Shown: positions 8,128 to 18,335, numbered from the stretch's first letter. The stretch: 64,000 nt of DNA from Sphingobacterium sp. CZ-UAM (GCF_002000245.1 NZ_MTCM01000001.1:2232001-2296000), one strand, 5' to 3'. Numbers and translations are program-made. The notes: a model not told the origin generated them from the sequence alone.

Positions 8128-9372
8128 TTATTTACTTCGAATTGCTTCGACAGGATCTAAACGAGAGGCCATTAAAGCAGGAACGATTCCGGATATCAGT
8201 CCAATGAAAGTAGAAAGAGATACTGTAAGAATAACCATCTTTAGACTGACAACAATGGCTACGCCCGTAGCCAATTGAACAATAAATGCCAGAAAATAGA
8301 CAACAAAAAGACCGATCCCGCCTCCGAGCAGGCAAAGGACAATAGACTCAATGAGAAACTGCGACAAAATAAAAAAGTTTTTAGCTCCCAATGCTTTTTG
8401 GATTCCAATAATATGTGTACGCTCTTTGACACTCACAAACATGATATTCGCAATACCAAAACCACCAACTAAAATAGAAAAAATACCAATGGAGAGCCCC
8501 GCTAGATTGATAATACCGAAAAGCTGATCCAATGCCCCTGTAATCATTGTTGTTTGGTTAATGGAAAAATTTTCCTCCCGTTGCGGAGAAATACGACGGA
8601 TTGACCGCATCAAGGTTTTTGCTTCACTTTCAGCTTCCGCCAATGTATAACCGGACTTGATGACCATCGCAATACTTGGTGAAAAATTGTCGTAATTGAC
8701 AAGATTACGAGCCAATTCAAATGGAATAAAAGCAGTATCATCAGGTGAGGTATTAATTAGCACACCGTTACCTTCTTTTTTTAAAACACCGATGACCTGA
8801 ATTTTTCTACCCAACATACTAATATACTTTCCTACAGGTTCCTCATTTGGAAAAAGCCCCTCTGCAATATTAGCACCCAAAACGGTGACCAAAGCCCCCC
8901 CTCTGGATTCACTCTCGGCAAAATACCGACCGTTAACAATATTTAAATTTTGAATATAAAGGTTTTCATAGGTAGCCGCATTTACCGACGAACCTTGGGC
9001 GGAATTGTTCTTATATTTGATCGTTGTGTTACCGATATTAATCATATAAGCCATATATTCTGCGGTTGTCATACGACTTCTTAAATCCTGATAATTATTA
9101 TAAGTGGGCTCAGGTCTATTCAAATATTTCCACCAGGGATAATTCGGACCGCCGTCCCAAGGCCATTTCTCAATATAAAGGGTCTTGCTACCGATCTTCT
9201 TTACAGACTCCTCAATATTATTTCGTAAGGTATCAACCGCCGAAAATACGCCTATGATGGTAAAAATACCGATAGTCACGCCCAGCAGGGAAAGCAGGGT
9301 ACGTGTACGATTGTCCTTTAATGCAGAAAACGCAAACTGACAACTTTCCAATATCAATCTAAGGAATAACAT
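8128..9372 (-). CDS. MacB/FtsX-type ABC transporter permease
   Basis: A 414-residue inner-membrane permease of the MacB type. The N-terminal helix (about 20-42, LLSLLGVTIGIFTIIGVFSAV) follows the family segment ALKDNRTRTLLS. A large periplasmic MacB_PCD-like domain (about 50-270) comes next, then three C-terminal FtsX helices, ending ALMASRLDPVEAIRSK, the usual C-terminal signature. Such permeases couple cytosolic ATP hydrolysis to movement of substrates or lipoproteins across the envelope. No ATPase gene is adjacent, so its partner must be encoded elsewhere. It is divergent from queA. Confidence 0.88.
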   Translation of the reverse strand: MLFLRLILESCQFAFSALKDNRTRTLLSLLGVTIGIFTIIGVFSAVDTLRNNIEESVKKIGSKTLYIEKWPWDGGPNYPWWKYLNRPEPTYNNYQDLRSRMTTAEYMAYMINIGNTTIKYKNNSAQGSSVNAATYENLYIQNLNIVNGRYFAESESRGGALVTVLGANIAEGLFPNEEPVGKYISMLGRKIQVIGVLKKEGNGVLINTSPDDTAFIPFELARNLVNYDNFSPSIAMVIKSGYTLAEAESEAKTLMRSIRRISPQREENFSINQTTMITGALDQLFGIINLAGLSIGIFSILVGGFGIANIMFVSVKERTHIIGIQKALGAKNFFILSQFLIESIVLCLLGGGIGLFVVYFLAFIVQLATGVAIVVSLKMVILTVSLSTFIGLISGIVPALMASRLDPVEAIRSK

Positions 9373-9452
9373 AATTGTATTCTAAAATACAATATAGTTT
9401 TGATTTAATGTCAAAATCAATAAAATATATCTATAAATTGGAAATAAGACCT

Positions 9453-9480
9453 TTTGATACCCAAAAAAGTTATAACTTTG
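9453..9480 (+). promoter_or_regulatory. Probable queA promoter
   Basis: TTTG at 9453-9456 and TAACTTTG (TAnnTTTG) at 9473-9480, spacer 16 bases, somewhat shorter than usual. The predicted start near 9486 leaves a 5' untranslated region of about 70 bases. That region holds a direct repeat of TGCACTG. Confidence 0.5.
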
Positions 9481-9555
9481 TATGCTTTTTGCAACCTAGT
9501 ATTTGGTGCACTGTAATGCACTGAAAGGCAGACATTAAAATATATATCATTAAAG

Positions 9556-10605
9556 ATGAAGTTATCTCAATTTAAATTCAACTTACCAGAATCACTACTT
9601 GCTTCTGAACCTTCTGAAAATCGTGACGAATCGCGTTTGATGGTCCTACATAAAGATACTGGTAAAATTGAACACAAAATTTTCAAAGATGTATTGGATT
9701 ATTTTGACGACAAAGACGTCATGATATTAAACAATACAAAAGTTTTTCCAGCGCGCCTATATGGTAATAAAGAAAAAACTGGAGCTACGATTGAAGTTTT
9801 CTTGTTACGCGAATTGAACAATGAACTTCGTCTTTGGGATGTATTGGTTGATCCAGCGCGTAAAATCCGTGTCGGTAACAAATTATACTTCGGTGATGAT
9901 GACCTGTTAGTGGCGGAAGTAGTTGACAATACAACTTCACGAGGACGTACAATCCGATTCCTGTTCGATGGTACCGATGAAGAATTCCGTCGTAATATCG
10001 AGATTTTGGGAGAAACACCGCTTCCTAAATATATCAAACGTAAAGCAACTCCAGAAGATAAATTCCGTTACCAAACTATTTATGCAAAAAATGAAGGCGC
10101 TGTAGCTGCACCGACAGCCGGTCTTCACTTCTCACGCGAATTAATGAAACGTTTGGAGCTTAAAGGCGTTGATTTTGCTGAAGTGACATTACACGTCGGT
10201 CTTGGTACTTTCCGTACGGTGGAAGTTGAAGATTTGACAAAACATAAGATGGATTCTGAGCAATTTATTATTACCGAGGAAGCTGCAAAAATAGTAAACA
10301 AAGCCATTGATAATAAACGTCGCGTTTGTGCTGTCGGAACCACTTCAATGCGTGCCATCGAATCCTCTGTCTCAGCAGATCATCATTTGAAAGCTGCTTC
10401 AGATTGGACAAGTAAATTTATCTATCCACCTTACGATTTCAGCATTGCAAATTCAATGGTCACCAATTTCCATACACCGGAATCTACTTTATTGGTCATG
10501 ATTGCAGCATTTGCAGGATATGAAAATGTGATGAATGCTTATGAAGTTGCTGTAAAAGAAAAATATAGATTCTATAGCTATGGCGATGCCATGTTGATTA
10601 TTTAG
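9556..10605 (+). CDS. queA: tRNA preQ1(34) S-adenosylmethionine ribosyltransferase-isomerase (QueA)
   Basis: Transfers and isomerises the ribosyl part of SAM onto preQ1 in tRNA to give epoxyqueuosine; cytosolic. At 349 residues it is full length. Typical segments are visible: [19 protein letters not shown] at the start, [22 protein letters not shown], the conserved APTAGLHFS region and [23 protein letters not shown]. The gene stands alone between a divergent permease and a terminator. Together with queE at the window start, it shows the organism makes queuosine de novo. Confidence 0.97.
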   Translation: MKLSQFKFNLPESLLASEPSENRDESRLMVLHKDTGKIEHKIFKDVLDYFDDKDVMILNNTKVFPARLYGNKEKTGATIEVFLLRELNNELRLWDVLVDPARKIRVGNKLYFGDDDLLVAEVVDNTTSRGRTIRFLFDGTDEEFRRNIEILGETPLPKYIKRKATPEDKFRYQTIYAKNEGAVAAPTAGLHFSRELMKRLELKGVDFAEVTLHVGLGTFRTVEVEDLTKHKMDSEQFIITEEAAKIVNKAIDNKRRVCAVGTTSMRAIESSVSADHHLKAASDWTSKFIYPPYDFSIANSMVTNFHTPESTLLVMIAAFAGYENVMNAYEVAVKEKYRFYSYGDAMLII

Positions 10606-10631
10606 TCAGTTTTAGATAAACGATATCTCGA

Positions 10632-10665
10632 AACGTGGGTAGCAACAAACTATCCACGTTTTTTT
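10632..10665 (+). terminator. Intrinsic terminator after queA
   Basis: A hairpin of AACGTGG-TAG (10633-10642) with CTA-CCACGTT (10650-10660) and a run of Ts. It separates queA from ispD, 26 bases downstream, so ispD probably has its own promoter or relies on read-through. Confidence 0.75.
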
Positions 10666-10690
10666 AAATAATAACCTTCAATCTCTGCAC

Positions 10691-11374
10691 ATGAATTTTG
10701 TCATTATCGTTGCCGCCGGAACGGGAAGTCGTATGAATAGCGATCTACCAAAGCAATTTCTAGATTTAAACGGCTTACCGGTAATTATGCACACTATCAA
10801 CCATTTTCAAAAGTCATCAGATATTTCAGAAATCATCTTGGTTATCAGCAAAGAAATGGAAAAATTCTGGATGGAATTATGCGCAAAACTGAACTATAAT
10901 ACAGCGGTACATTTAACGTATGGAGGCAGTACTCGTTTTCAGAGTGTAAAGAATGGCATTAAATATATCCAGGAAAATTTTAAAATAGAAACCAACGATT
11001 ATATTGCTGTCCATGATGGCGCCCGTCCCATCGTGTCCGCTTCATTAATCAACAGGGCATTCCGAGGAGCCTATCAACATCAAGCAATAGTATTGGCACA
11101 AAAAAGTGTCGAATCCATACGAATTGGCAACACGATTTCAAATCATGCAACCGACCGGAACCAGATCTGGTTAATCCAGACTCCACAGGTCTTTCAGGCG
11201 GAATTATTAATAAGGGCTTACAATCAAAAAGAAGATCCCCTATTTACAGATGATGCATCGGTCGTCGAAAAAATAGGCAATCGCATTTCTATTGTAGAAG
11301 GAGATTCCAAAAATATAAAAATCACCTATCCGCAGGATCTACAAATTGCCCATTTTTATCTGAATTTAATGTAA
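10691..11374 (+). CDS. ispD: 2-C-methyl-D-erythritol 4-phosphate cytidylyltransferase (IspD)
   Basis: Third step of the MEP isoprenoid pathway: CTP plus MEP gives CDP-ME and pyrophosphate. At 227 residues it is the normal length. The nucleotide-binding loop reads VAAGTGSRMNSDLPKQF at about 8-24. The later motifs VHDGARP and TDDASVVE are seen near residues 113 and 197. No ispF fusion is present. The gene is followed by a convergent small membrane protein gene. Identification is secure. Confidence 0.95.
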   Translation: MNFVIIVAAGTGSRMNSDLPKQFLDLNGLPVIMHTINHFQKSSDISEIILVISKEMEKFWMELCAKLNYNTAVHLTYGGSTRFQSVKNGIKYIQENFKIETNDYIAVHDGARPIVSASLINRAFRGAYQHQAIVLAQKSVESIRIGNTISNHATDRNQIWLIQTPQVFQAELLIRAYNQKEDPLFTDDASVVEKIGNRISIVEGDSKNIKITYPQDLQIAHFYLNLM

Positions 11375-11385
11375 TAGTGGATGGA

Positions 11386-11538
11386 TTAGGCGTTACCACG
11401 GATTACGCGCAATAACACTACGATAATTGCAATCACCAATAGGATGTGAATGATATTCCCTCCTGCATAACCTCCAAAAAAGCTGATCGCCCAAATGATC
11501 ACTAAAATAACGGCGATGATGTACAATAAATTTCCCAT
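11386..11538 (-). CDS. Lmo0937-type small hydrophobic membrane protein (50 aa)
   Basis: A 50-residue protein that standard length cut-offs miss. It reads MGNLLYIIAVILVIIWAISF, then FGGYAGG, then a second hydrophobic stretch HILLVIAIIVVLLRVIRG. This two-helix, glycine-hinged layout matches the widespread Lmo0937/DUF5670 family of small membrane proteins, often stress- or stationary-phase associated in other bacteria. The function is unknown. It has its own start 153 bases upstream of the stop and lies convergent to ispD, 11 bases from its end. Confidence 0.8.
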   Translation of the reverse strand: MGNLLYIIAVILVIIWAISFFGGYAGGNIIHILLVIAIIVVLLRVIRGNA

Positions 11539-11609
11539 TTCTTTATAATTTAATAAGTTGTTCTATTTGTGTATAAGTATAACAACGAGAAATGGACTAT
11601 AGTTTTATA

Positions 11610-12386
11610 TTAAATAGAATTGTCAAGATTGATCTGCAGTCTATCGTACGCTAAATATATGTTTGGAGGTAATTCTTCTGAGACTTCAGCATGTAAGCCC
11701 ATCCGATGTCCAATATGAGTAAAATAGGTCTTTTCCGCTTGAATATCTTGCGCAAATTCAATGGCTTCCTGCAATGTCAAATGAGAAATATGGGATTCTT
11801 TTTGCAAGGCATTGACCACAAGAACTTTAACACCTTCCAGTAATTTCCTCGATTCTGCTGAAATAAACTTAGCATCTGTAATATAAGCAAAATCGTCTAT
11901 CCGAAATCCAAGCACGGGCATTTTATAATGCAACACTTCAATGGGGATAATCTCCTTCCCAAACAAGAGCAATGGTTCGCCAGCTTTTATTTCCTCAAGA
12001 TCTAATCGAGGAGCTCCTGGATATTTAATTTCTGTAAATGCATAATAGAATTCGCGCTTTAAAGCTTCGTGAAGCGCATTTGTTCCATAAATCGAGATCG
12101 ATGAATGCTGTTGGTAATTAAATGCTCTAACATCATCCAAACCGGCTATATGATCTTTATGAGAATGCGTCATTAATACAGCATCAAGGTGCATTACTTT
12201 CTCCCGCAGCATCTGATAGCGAAAATCAGGACCTGTATCAATGACGAGCGTGTGATTATTATATTCAACAAGAATGGAAGAACGCAACCGTTTATCACGT
12301 TTGTCCTGAGATAGACAGACTTGACATTGGCACGCAATAACGGGCACCCCCTGTGATGTTCCTGTTCCTAAAAATGTTACTCTCAA
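11610..12386 (-). CDS. MBL-fold metallo-hydrolase (PhnP/phosphodiesterase-like)
   Basis: A 258-residue cytosolic metallo-beta-lactamase-fold hydrolase. The metal motif H-x-H-x-D-H is seen in THSHKDHIAGLDD near residue 75, with later ligands in ITDAKF and FTHIGHRMG. The N-terminus (VTFLGTGTSQGVPVIACQCQVC) has the extra Cys pair found in PhnP-like cyclic phosphodiesterases and related RNase Z-like enzymes. Its substrate is probably a cyclic phosphate or phosphodiester, not established here. The start ATG overlaps the stop of the upstream 90-residue gene (ATGA at 12383-12386), indicating translational coupling. Confidence 0.85.
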   Translation of the reverse strand: MRVTFLGTGTSQGVPVIACQCQVCLSQDKRDKRLRSSILVEYNNHTLVIDTGPDFRYQMLREKVMHLDAVLMTHSHKDHIAGLDDVRAFNYQQHSSISIYGTNALHEALKREFYYAFTEIKYPGAPRLDLEEIKAGEPLLLFGKEIIPIEVLHYKMPVLGFRIDDFAYITDAKFISAESRKLLEGVKVLVVNALQKESHISHLTLQEAIEFAQDIQAEKTYFTHIGHRMGLHAEVSEELPPNIYLAYDRLQINLDNSI

Positions 12387-12655
12387 ACTGCTGTTTTTGA
12401 TTTCAATACCTCTTCATAAATCGGAAGTAGTTTTTCTGAAATAGTTGTTGCATCAATCTCGACATCCAATAGAATATTCCATAAAGACTGGATTTTTATC
12501 TCCAGATTCGAAAACTTATTCACAACTACAACCTTTGTTGCCTGTAACATACAGGCCCCGGTACGAAATGAGCCCTTTTCATACCTAACTTTATAGCCTT
12601 GTTCTTTAAAAAATTCCTCTATCTTTACTAAACTACTCTGTGTAAACGGCAACAA
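12383..12655 (-). CDS. Conserved hypothetical protein (90 aa) coupled to the MBL hydrolase
   Basis: A small soluble protein with no family I recognise. It has mixed alpha/beta character and no signal peptide or membrane segment. One Cys (GACMLQATKVVVVNKF) sits in the middle. It starts with TTG at 12655, preceded by a strong Shine-Dalgarno AAGGAGG (complement of 12662-12668), which is unusual for this phylum and supports a real gene. A TAnnTTTG box (complement of 12692-12699) sits upstream. Its stop overlaps the MBL start, so both are one operon. Confidence 0.65.
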   Translation of the reverse strand: MLPFTQSSLVKIEEFFKEQGYKVRYEKGSFRTGACMLQATKVVVVNKFSNLEIKIQSLWNILLDVEIDATTISEKLLPIYEEVLKSKTAV

Positions 12656-12758
12656 AATCTCTCCTCCTTATTAATTTCTTCCTCGGTATTCCAAACTTAG
12701 ATAAATTTGCTTTTATATACAAATAAAATCACTTTCATACATGATCCCTCTTAACCAA

Positions 12759-13916
<1,158 letters not shown>

Positions 13917-13922
13917 AGTGAA

Positions 13923-14873
13923 TTAAATGACTTTTTCAATTTGATAATCATTTCGCTCCGAACTACTTCTTGAAACCAGTTCAGCTAAAAATCCTGTCAA
14001 AAATAATTGGGTCCCTAGAATGATCGCTGTCAATGCAAAGAAAAATAATGGTTGATCAGTGATATCCCTAAATGGAGTACCACTGGCAATACTCATTAGT
14101 TTGTGACAGATTAAATAGATGGAGATAAATAAACCGGCCAAAAAGCTAATCACGCCCATGACACCAAAGAAATGCATTGGTCGCTTAGCGAATTTCCCAA
14201 CAAAAAATATAGACAGCAAGTCTAAAAAACCTTTAACAAAACGTCCCGGTCCAAATTTCGTTGTTCCGTATTTACGCGGATAATGTTGAACAATTTGTTC
14301 CTGAATATTTGTAAATCCGGCCCATTTTGCAATCACGGGAATATAGCGGTGCATCTCGCCATAGACCTCTATATTCTTTACTACTTCTTTTTTATAGGCT
14401 TTTAGACCGCAGTTAAAATCATGTAAATTATGAATCCCTGACATGGACCGCGTCACACCATTGAATAATTTGGTCGGAATTGTTTTTGTTAATGGATCAT
14501 AGCGTTTTTGTTTCCAACCCGAGACTAGGTCGGCACCTTTGTTCATAATTCGGTCATATAGTTCCGGGATCTCGTCTGGACTATCCTGCAAATCTGCATC
14601 CATTGTGATGACCACATCGCCCTGAGCTGCCGCAAATCCAACATTTAATGCAGCGGATTTCCCATAGTTACGTCTGAATTTGATGGCCGAAATATTGCCA
14701 TTTTGCAATTTTAATTCTTCAATGATCTTCCAGGAGTTGTCTTTACTCCCATCATCAACCAGAATAATTTCATAAGAGAAATGATTGGCCGTCATTACCC
14801 GGTCAATCCAGGCAGTCAATTCGGGTAAAGATTCTTCTTCGTTAAATAACGGAACAACAACAGAAATATCCAT
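13923..14873 (-). CDS. Glycosyltransferase family 2, polyprenyl-phosphate (GtrB/DPMS-like)
   Basis: A 316-residue GT-A fold enzyme anchored by two C-terminal membrane helices (about 225-250 and 268-290). The N-terminus MDISVVVPLFNEEESLPEL and the metal-binding DADLQDSPDEIPEL are the family motifs, as is HDFNCGLKAYKKEV. Homologues transfer a sugar to undecaprenyl or dolichyl phosphate. I start at 14873 (MDISVVV) because family alignments begin there; an in-frame Met at 14888 would add five residues. It is followed by the GT4 gene and preceded by the DUF4199 gene, suggesting a cell-surface glycan unit. Confidence 0.9.
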   Translation of the reverse strand: MDISVVVPLFNEEESLPELTAWIDRVMTANHFSYEIILVDDGSKDNSWKIIEELKLQNGNISAIKFRRNYGKSAALNVGFAAAQGDVVITMDADLQDSPDEIPELYDRIMNKGADLVSGWKQKRYDPLTKTIPTKLFNGVTRSMSGIHNLHDFNCGLKAYKKEVVKNIEVYGEMHRYIPVIAKWAGFTNIQEQIVQHYPRKYGTTKFGPGRFVKGFLDLLSIFFVGKFAKRPMHFFGVMGVISFLAGLFISIYLICHKLMSIASGTPFRDITDQPLFFFALTAIILGTQLFLTGFLAELVSRSSSERNDYQIEKVI

Positions 14874-14972
14874 GTGAATGTTAATCATGCTAAAAATGTA
14901 CTATTTTAATACAAACAAAGGTATTACTTTTCTTAGCAATACCTTATGCGCTATACTTTATTTTATAAAAAT

Positions 14973-15575
14973 CTACTTAGTAGGCTGCACTAATACAGGC
15001 TTTTCTCTTTTTGAAAGCGCAGATAATAACAATGCAAACACAAATTGGAACAACAATGTAATCGCAAGACCTTTAAAAATCTGGCCCAAAGTTATCTTTC
15101 CAATCGCCTCAACCTGTTTTTCTAATTCAGCAATTTTTGAATCAATGACTTCGTCAGGTACATTATTCTTTTCCATATATTCAATGGTCACATTAATAGT
15201 ATGGGTCACAACTTTCTCTTGCAGAGCAGGATTCACAAAATTAACATACACCTGTGTTCCAATGGTCGAAATAATCGTCGAAATAGCCAACATCATAAAA
15301 ATGGATTTAAGCGCTATGGAAAAACTCCAGTAGCCTCCATTCGCTTTTCTAAGAGAAAAGGAAAACAATGCAGATATAATAACAAATATACCCGTATTGA
15401 CAATAAATGACATAGACATAACTCCCCAGAAGGAATTCAGGTCTTTAACGACGAACAAAACGACTAATCCAAGAATAAAAGAAATTATGCCCAGAATGAT
15501 GCCATAGATAATACTCTTTTTCTTGTCAATTACCGCATCGAATCCGGCATTGCTGGGGTTAATTGAATCTGTCAT
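14973..15575 (-). CDS. DUF4199 membrane protein
   Basis: A 200-residue inner-membrane protein. Four hydrophobic segments are seen: about 22-45, 52-72, 84-106 and 165-187, with an extracytosolic or cytosolic loop (110-160) between the last two. Length and layout fit DUF4199, a Bacteroidota family of unknown role. The start lies 2 bases after the stop of the upstream acidic protein gene, so they are co-transcribed. The sequence gives no enzymatic clue. Confidence 0.75.
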   Translation of the reverse strand: MTDSINPSNAGFDAVIDKKKSIIYGIILGIISFILGLVVLFVVKDLNSFWGVMSMSFIVNTGIFVIISALFSFSLRKANGGYWSFSIALKSIFMMLAISTIISTIGTQVYVNFVNPALQEKVVTHTINVTIEYMEKNNVPDEVIDSKIAELEKQVEAIGKITLGQIFKGLAITLLFQFVFALLLSALSKREKPVLVQPTK

Positions 15576-15577
15576 AT

Positions 15578-16252
15578 TTATTTATTGTAATAAGTACTAA
15601 GAACTTTATAGAGAGCCAAATCAAACGCTTTATTGTTTGACGCCGCAGCATACTCCTCAAATTGTTTATCACTAGGTCTCAATTCACTAAAGAAACTCAT
15701 TACAGGATAAAACAATTCATATACTTCGCTTCTAGGATTAACACTTTTCGCTACTTTGGCTATTTCAGCATATGGACTATCCACTAGAATCTGATTGGCG
15801 ATAATATCTTCATAGATTTCATGCTCATCCTGAAATTCATCTTCATCAACCAATAAAAACTCCTTTAGGAAATCATCTAATTCCGGCTCTATCTCATCAT
15901 CTTTACATTCACCTAAGTAAAGGAAAATGTTCAACAATTCAGTCCCACGATCTATCGTCTCATCTTCAATTGCTTCCCATTCTTCCGAATCCAGGTAATC
16001 ATCTTCAAGCTTGAGCACGTCATTAGAAAAGAAATTCATTAACAGTAAGTCAACATAAACTTCGCGAAGTTCGTCAAACAAAGGATAATCGTCAAAAGAC
16101 TGATCCAAAAGATCCAACTTCTCCAAATAAGTGGCTTCAGTATTGAATACTTGAATGATTTTTACCAGAAATTCTGGGGCTGTATCAATCTCGTCAACTT
16201 TTCCATAATTTAAAATACCTGCTTCAACAGCAGCTTTTATGTTTGCTTCCAT
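15578..16252 (-). CDS. Acidic conserved hypothetical protein (224 aa)
   Basis: A soluble, strongly acidic protein, rich in Asp and Glu through residues 80-160 (for example ECKDDEIEPELDDFLKEF). It is predicted all-helical, without signal peptide or membrane segment. I do not recognise its family. The start is 3 bases after the stop of the dihydroorotase homologue (16256), so it is almost certainly translated from the same mRNA. Its position between a pseudo-dihydroorotase and envelope genes does not define a job. Confidence 0.65.
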   Translation of the reverse strand: MEANIKAAVEAGILNYGKVDEIDTAPEFLVKIIQVFNTEATYLEKLDLLDQSFDDYPLFDELREVYVDLLLMNFFSNDVLKLEDDYLDSEEWEAIEDETIDRGTELLNIFLYLGECKDDEIEPELDDFLKEFLLVDEDEFQDEHEIYEDIIANQILVDSPYAEIAKVAKSVNPRSEVYELFYPVMSFFSELRPSDKQFEEYAAASNNKAFDLALYKVLSTYYNK

Positions 16253-16255
16253 GGT

Positions 16256-17524
16256 TTAATCGTTTTTAATGATTTGATTATTATTGATGACCAATTCGAC
16301 AGCCCCCTTTAGTGTCTGTCCGAATAGTGGAGAGTTTTTTGATTTTGATTTATTTGTCTTTTCATCGAAATTCCAGGATTTCGCAAGATCGAACAATACA
16401 AGATTTGCCATTGCTCCTATTTTAATTTCCGGAACCGGCAAACCAAGAATTTGTCTTGGTCTAACCGAAAGACTGTTTACAATTTGCTCTTCGTTTAATC
16501 CAGCACGAACCAACAAAGGTAATACGGTTTGTAATCCTATAATACCATTTTTTGCGATATGAAATTCAACATTTTTAAATTCTATCTCCTGTGGCGTATG
16601 TTGCGATACTACCGCATCTATTACACCATCCTTTACGCCTTTTATAAGCGCTTTGGCATCAGATTTAGTTCTTAACGGCGGGCTAACTTTATAGTTACTA
16701 TCAAAACCTAGGATATCTTCATCCGTAAAAACCAACTGATGAGCCGCCACATCACAAGTTACCCGAAGCCCTTTTGCTTTTGCCTTCTTGATTAGATCAA
16801 CAGCTTCAGGTGTACTGATTGAAGCAAAATGTATTGGAGCTTCCGTGTATTCAGCAAGATATAGATCACGGGACACCATTAATGATTCTGCGAGATTGGG
16901 AATTCCTTTCATTCCTAAATAGGTGCTCATCGTTCCCTCATTCATTTTATTTCCGCCTGCCATAGACTCGTCTTCGGCATGTGAAAAGATCAGTCCTTCA
17001 AATCCTTTGGCATACAACAACGCTCGGCTCATTAAGCCCGCTTGTTGCACACTTTTATTTCCATCACTGAAAGCTACGGCACCATTCTGTTTCATATCAT
17101 AGAGCTCGGCCATTTCTTTACCTTCCCGCTTCTTGCTAATTGCACCAATAGGATGTACATCGACAATATTTCCTTTTGCCGCATTGACGACAAGCGCAAC
17201 TTCAGACCGGCTCTGAATTGTCGGTTCGGTATTAGGCATCACCGCAACGGCAGTAAAACCACCAGCAGCAGCGGCAGCTGTCCCAGTTTGGATATCTTCT
17301 TTTGTCTCTAAACCCGGCTCCCCAAAATTGGCATGTAAATCGAAAAATCCGGGCGATAACAGCTTACCCGTTCCATCGATGGTCTCTACGTTTTTATCAG
17401 CTACTTTGATGATATTTCCAATCTGTGCAATCTTTCCTTTTTCGATGAATATGTCAACAGTCTGCTGATGATGTTCGTTACCAGGCAAAATTACTTTAAC
17501 AGAAGTAATCAATAAGCTTTTCAT
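16256..17524 (-). CDS. Dihydroorotase homologue lacking key metal ligands (probable pseudo-DHOase)
   Basis: A 422-residue amidohydrolase-fold protein of the class I dihydroorotase type. Fold motifs are retained (MPNTEP at 97-101, SPPLRTKSDA at 281-290). But the metal site is altered compared with active class I enzymes: the first H-x-H reads H64-A-N66, the ligand His of the HxST motif is Ala234 (HFASIST), and the catalytic Asp of the TDHAP motif is Gln308 (SQHTPQ). D154 and H182 remain. Non-catalytic dihydroorotases that scaffold aspartate transcarbamoylase are known, so a structural or regulatory role in pyrimidine synthesis is likely. pyrE is far away (46244). It would be annotated pyrC by simple similarity. 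Confidence 0.85.
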   Translation of the reverse strand: MKSLLITSVKVILPGNEHHQQTVDIFIEKGKIAQIGNIIKVADKNVETIDGTGKLLSPGFFDLHANFGEPGLETKEDIQTGTAAAAAGGFTAVAVMPNTEPTIQSRSEVALVVNAAKGNIVDVHPIGAISKKREGKEMAELYDMKQNGAVAFSDGNKSVQQAGLMSRALLYAKGFEGLIFSHAEDESMAGGNKMNEGTMSTYLGMKGIPNLAESLMVSRDLYLAEYTEAPIHFASISTPEAVDLIKKAKAKGLRVTCDVAAHQLVFTDEDILGFDSNYKVSPPLRTKSDAKALIKGVKDGVIDAVVSQHTPQEIEFKNVEFHIAKNGIIGLQTVLPLLVRAGLNEEQIVNSLSVRPRQILGLPVPEIKIGAMANLVLFDLAKSWNFDEKTNKSKSKNSPLFGQTLKGAVELVINNNQIIKND

Positions 17525-17689
17525 ATATGAATGTGATTGAAATTAATAGGATACAAATTGTCTGTTGAAGCATATAGGGTGTTTTGTAATGGCAAACAAA
17601 AAAAAGATTTATCACTATAGATTGTATAGCTATAAACAGAGTTTTCGCGTGATGCCTTTGATTGCTTCATTTCGAGAAACAAAGTTACA

Positions 17690-17697
17690 AAATACAA
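17690..17697 (-). promoter_or_regulatory. Possible promoter box for the dihydroorotase-homologue operon
   Basis: The complement reads TAACTTTG (TAnnTTTG). No matching TTTG is seen at the expected upstream distance. If used, the mRNA would carry a 5' leader of about 160 bases, containing a 49-codon open frame whose stop overlaps the gene's ATG. Confidence 0.35.
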
Positions 17698-17739
17698 TTT
17701 TATTATAGAACACTAAAAATAGATTTCAGCAAACATTCA

Positions 17740-18309
17740 CTAGGAGTTTTCTCCCCATTGATAATGTTTAAAATCAAATCCGGCCAAACTCAAAATTCGA
17801 TCGACCACTGTCTCAGCCAACTCCTCCAATGTTTTGGGTAAGCTATAGAATGACGGAGAAGCTGGACAAATGACCCCTCCCGCCTCAGTGACAAGTTTCA
17901 TATTCTGAATATGGATAATACTTAAAGGCGTCTCACGTGTAACCAAAATAAGCTTTCGCCTCTCCTTCAACATGACATCCGCTGCTCGGGTAGTCAGATC
18001 TGACGAAGTTCCATAGGCAATTCTTGATAAGGTTCCCATAGAACAGGGACAAACTATCATTGTATCGAAACGCGCTGAACCTGATGCAAAGGGAGCAAAA
18101 AAATCATTTTTATCATAGAATTTAAAAGGTACATCCTGATAGCTCTCATCACCCAATTCGGCTCGCCATACATCCTTCGCATTATTTGACATCACAATAC
18201 CAACCTCTGCGATCTGCGATCTTAGCGAATTCAGTTTTTCCAGCAACAACTTCGCATATATAGAGCCACTCGCTCCAGTAATAGCAACAACAATCTTTCT
18301 TTTGGACAT
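17740..18309 (-). CDS. ubiX: UbiX-family flavin prenyltransferase
   Basis: Makes prenylated FMN, the cofactor of UbiD-type decarboxylases, by joining dimethylallyl phosphate to FMN; cytosolic. At 189 residues it is the normal size. The N-terminal KIVVAITGASGSIYAKLLLEKL is the FMN-binding signature, and CPCSMGTLSRIAYG and PASPSFYSLPKT match later motifs. I start at 18309 (MSKRKIVV); the open frame continues 27 codons upstream but those codons overlap a strong terminator. A TAGCTTTG box ends about 17 bases before this ATG and may be its promoter. No ubiD is nearby. Confidence 0.93.
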   Translation of the reverse strand: MSKRKIVVAITGASGSIYAKLLLEKLNSLRSQIAEVGIVMSNNAKDVWRAELGDESYQDVPFKFYDKNDFFAPFASGSARFDTMIVCPCSMGTLSRIAYGTSSDLTTRAADVMLKERRKLILVTRETPLSIIHIQNMKLVTEAGGVICPASPSFYSLPKTLEELAETVVDRILSLAGFDFKHYQWGENS

Positions 18310-18335
18310 TTCTTTTAAATATAAAACAAAGCTAT

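Noticed and set aside
14878..15333. 151-codon plus-strand frame
   Set aside because: It lies antisense to the GT2 start and the DUF4199 gene, which have coherent family signatures; it has a cysteine/threonine-rich composition typical of shadow frames.
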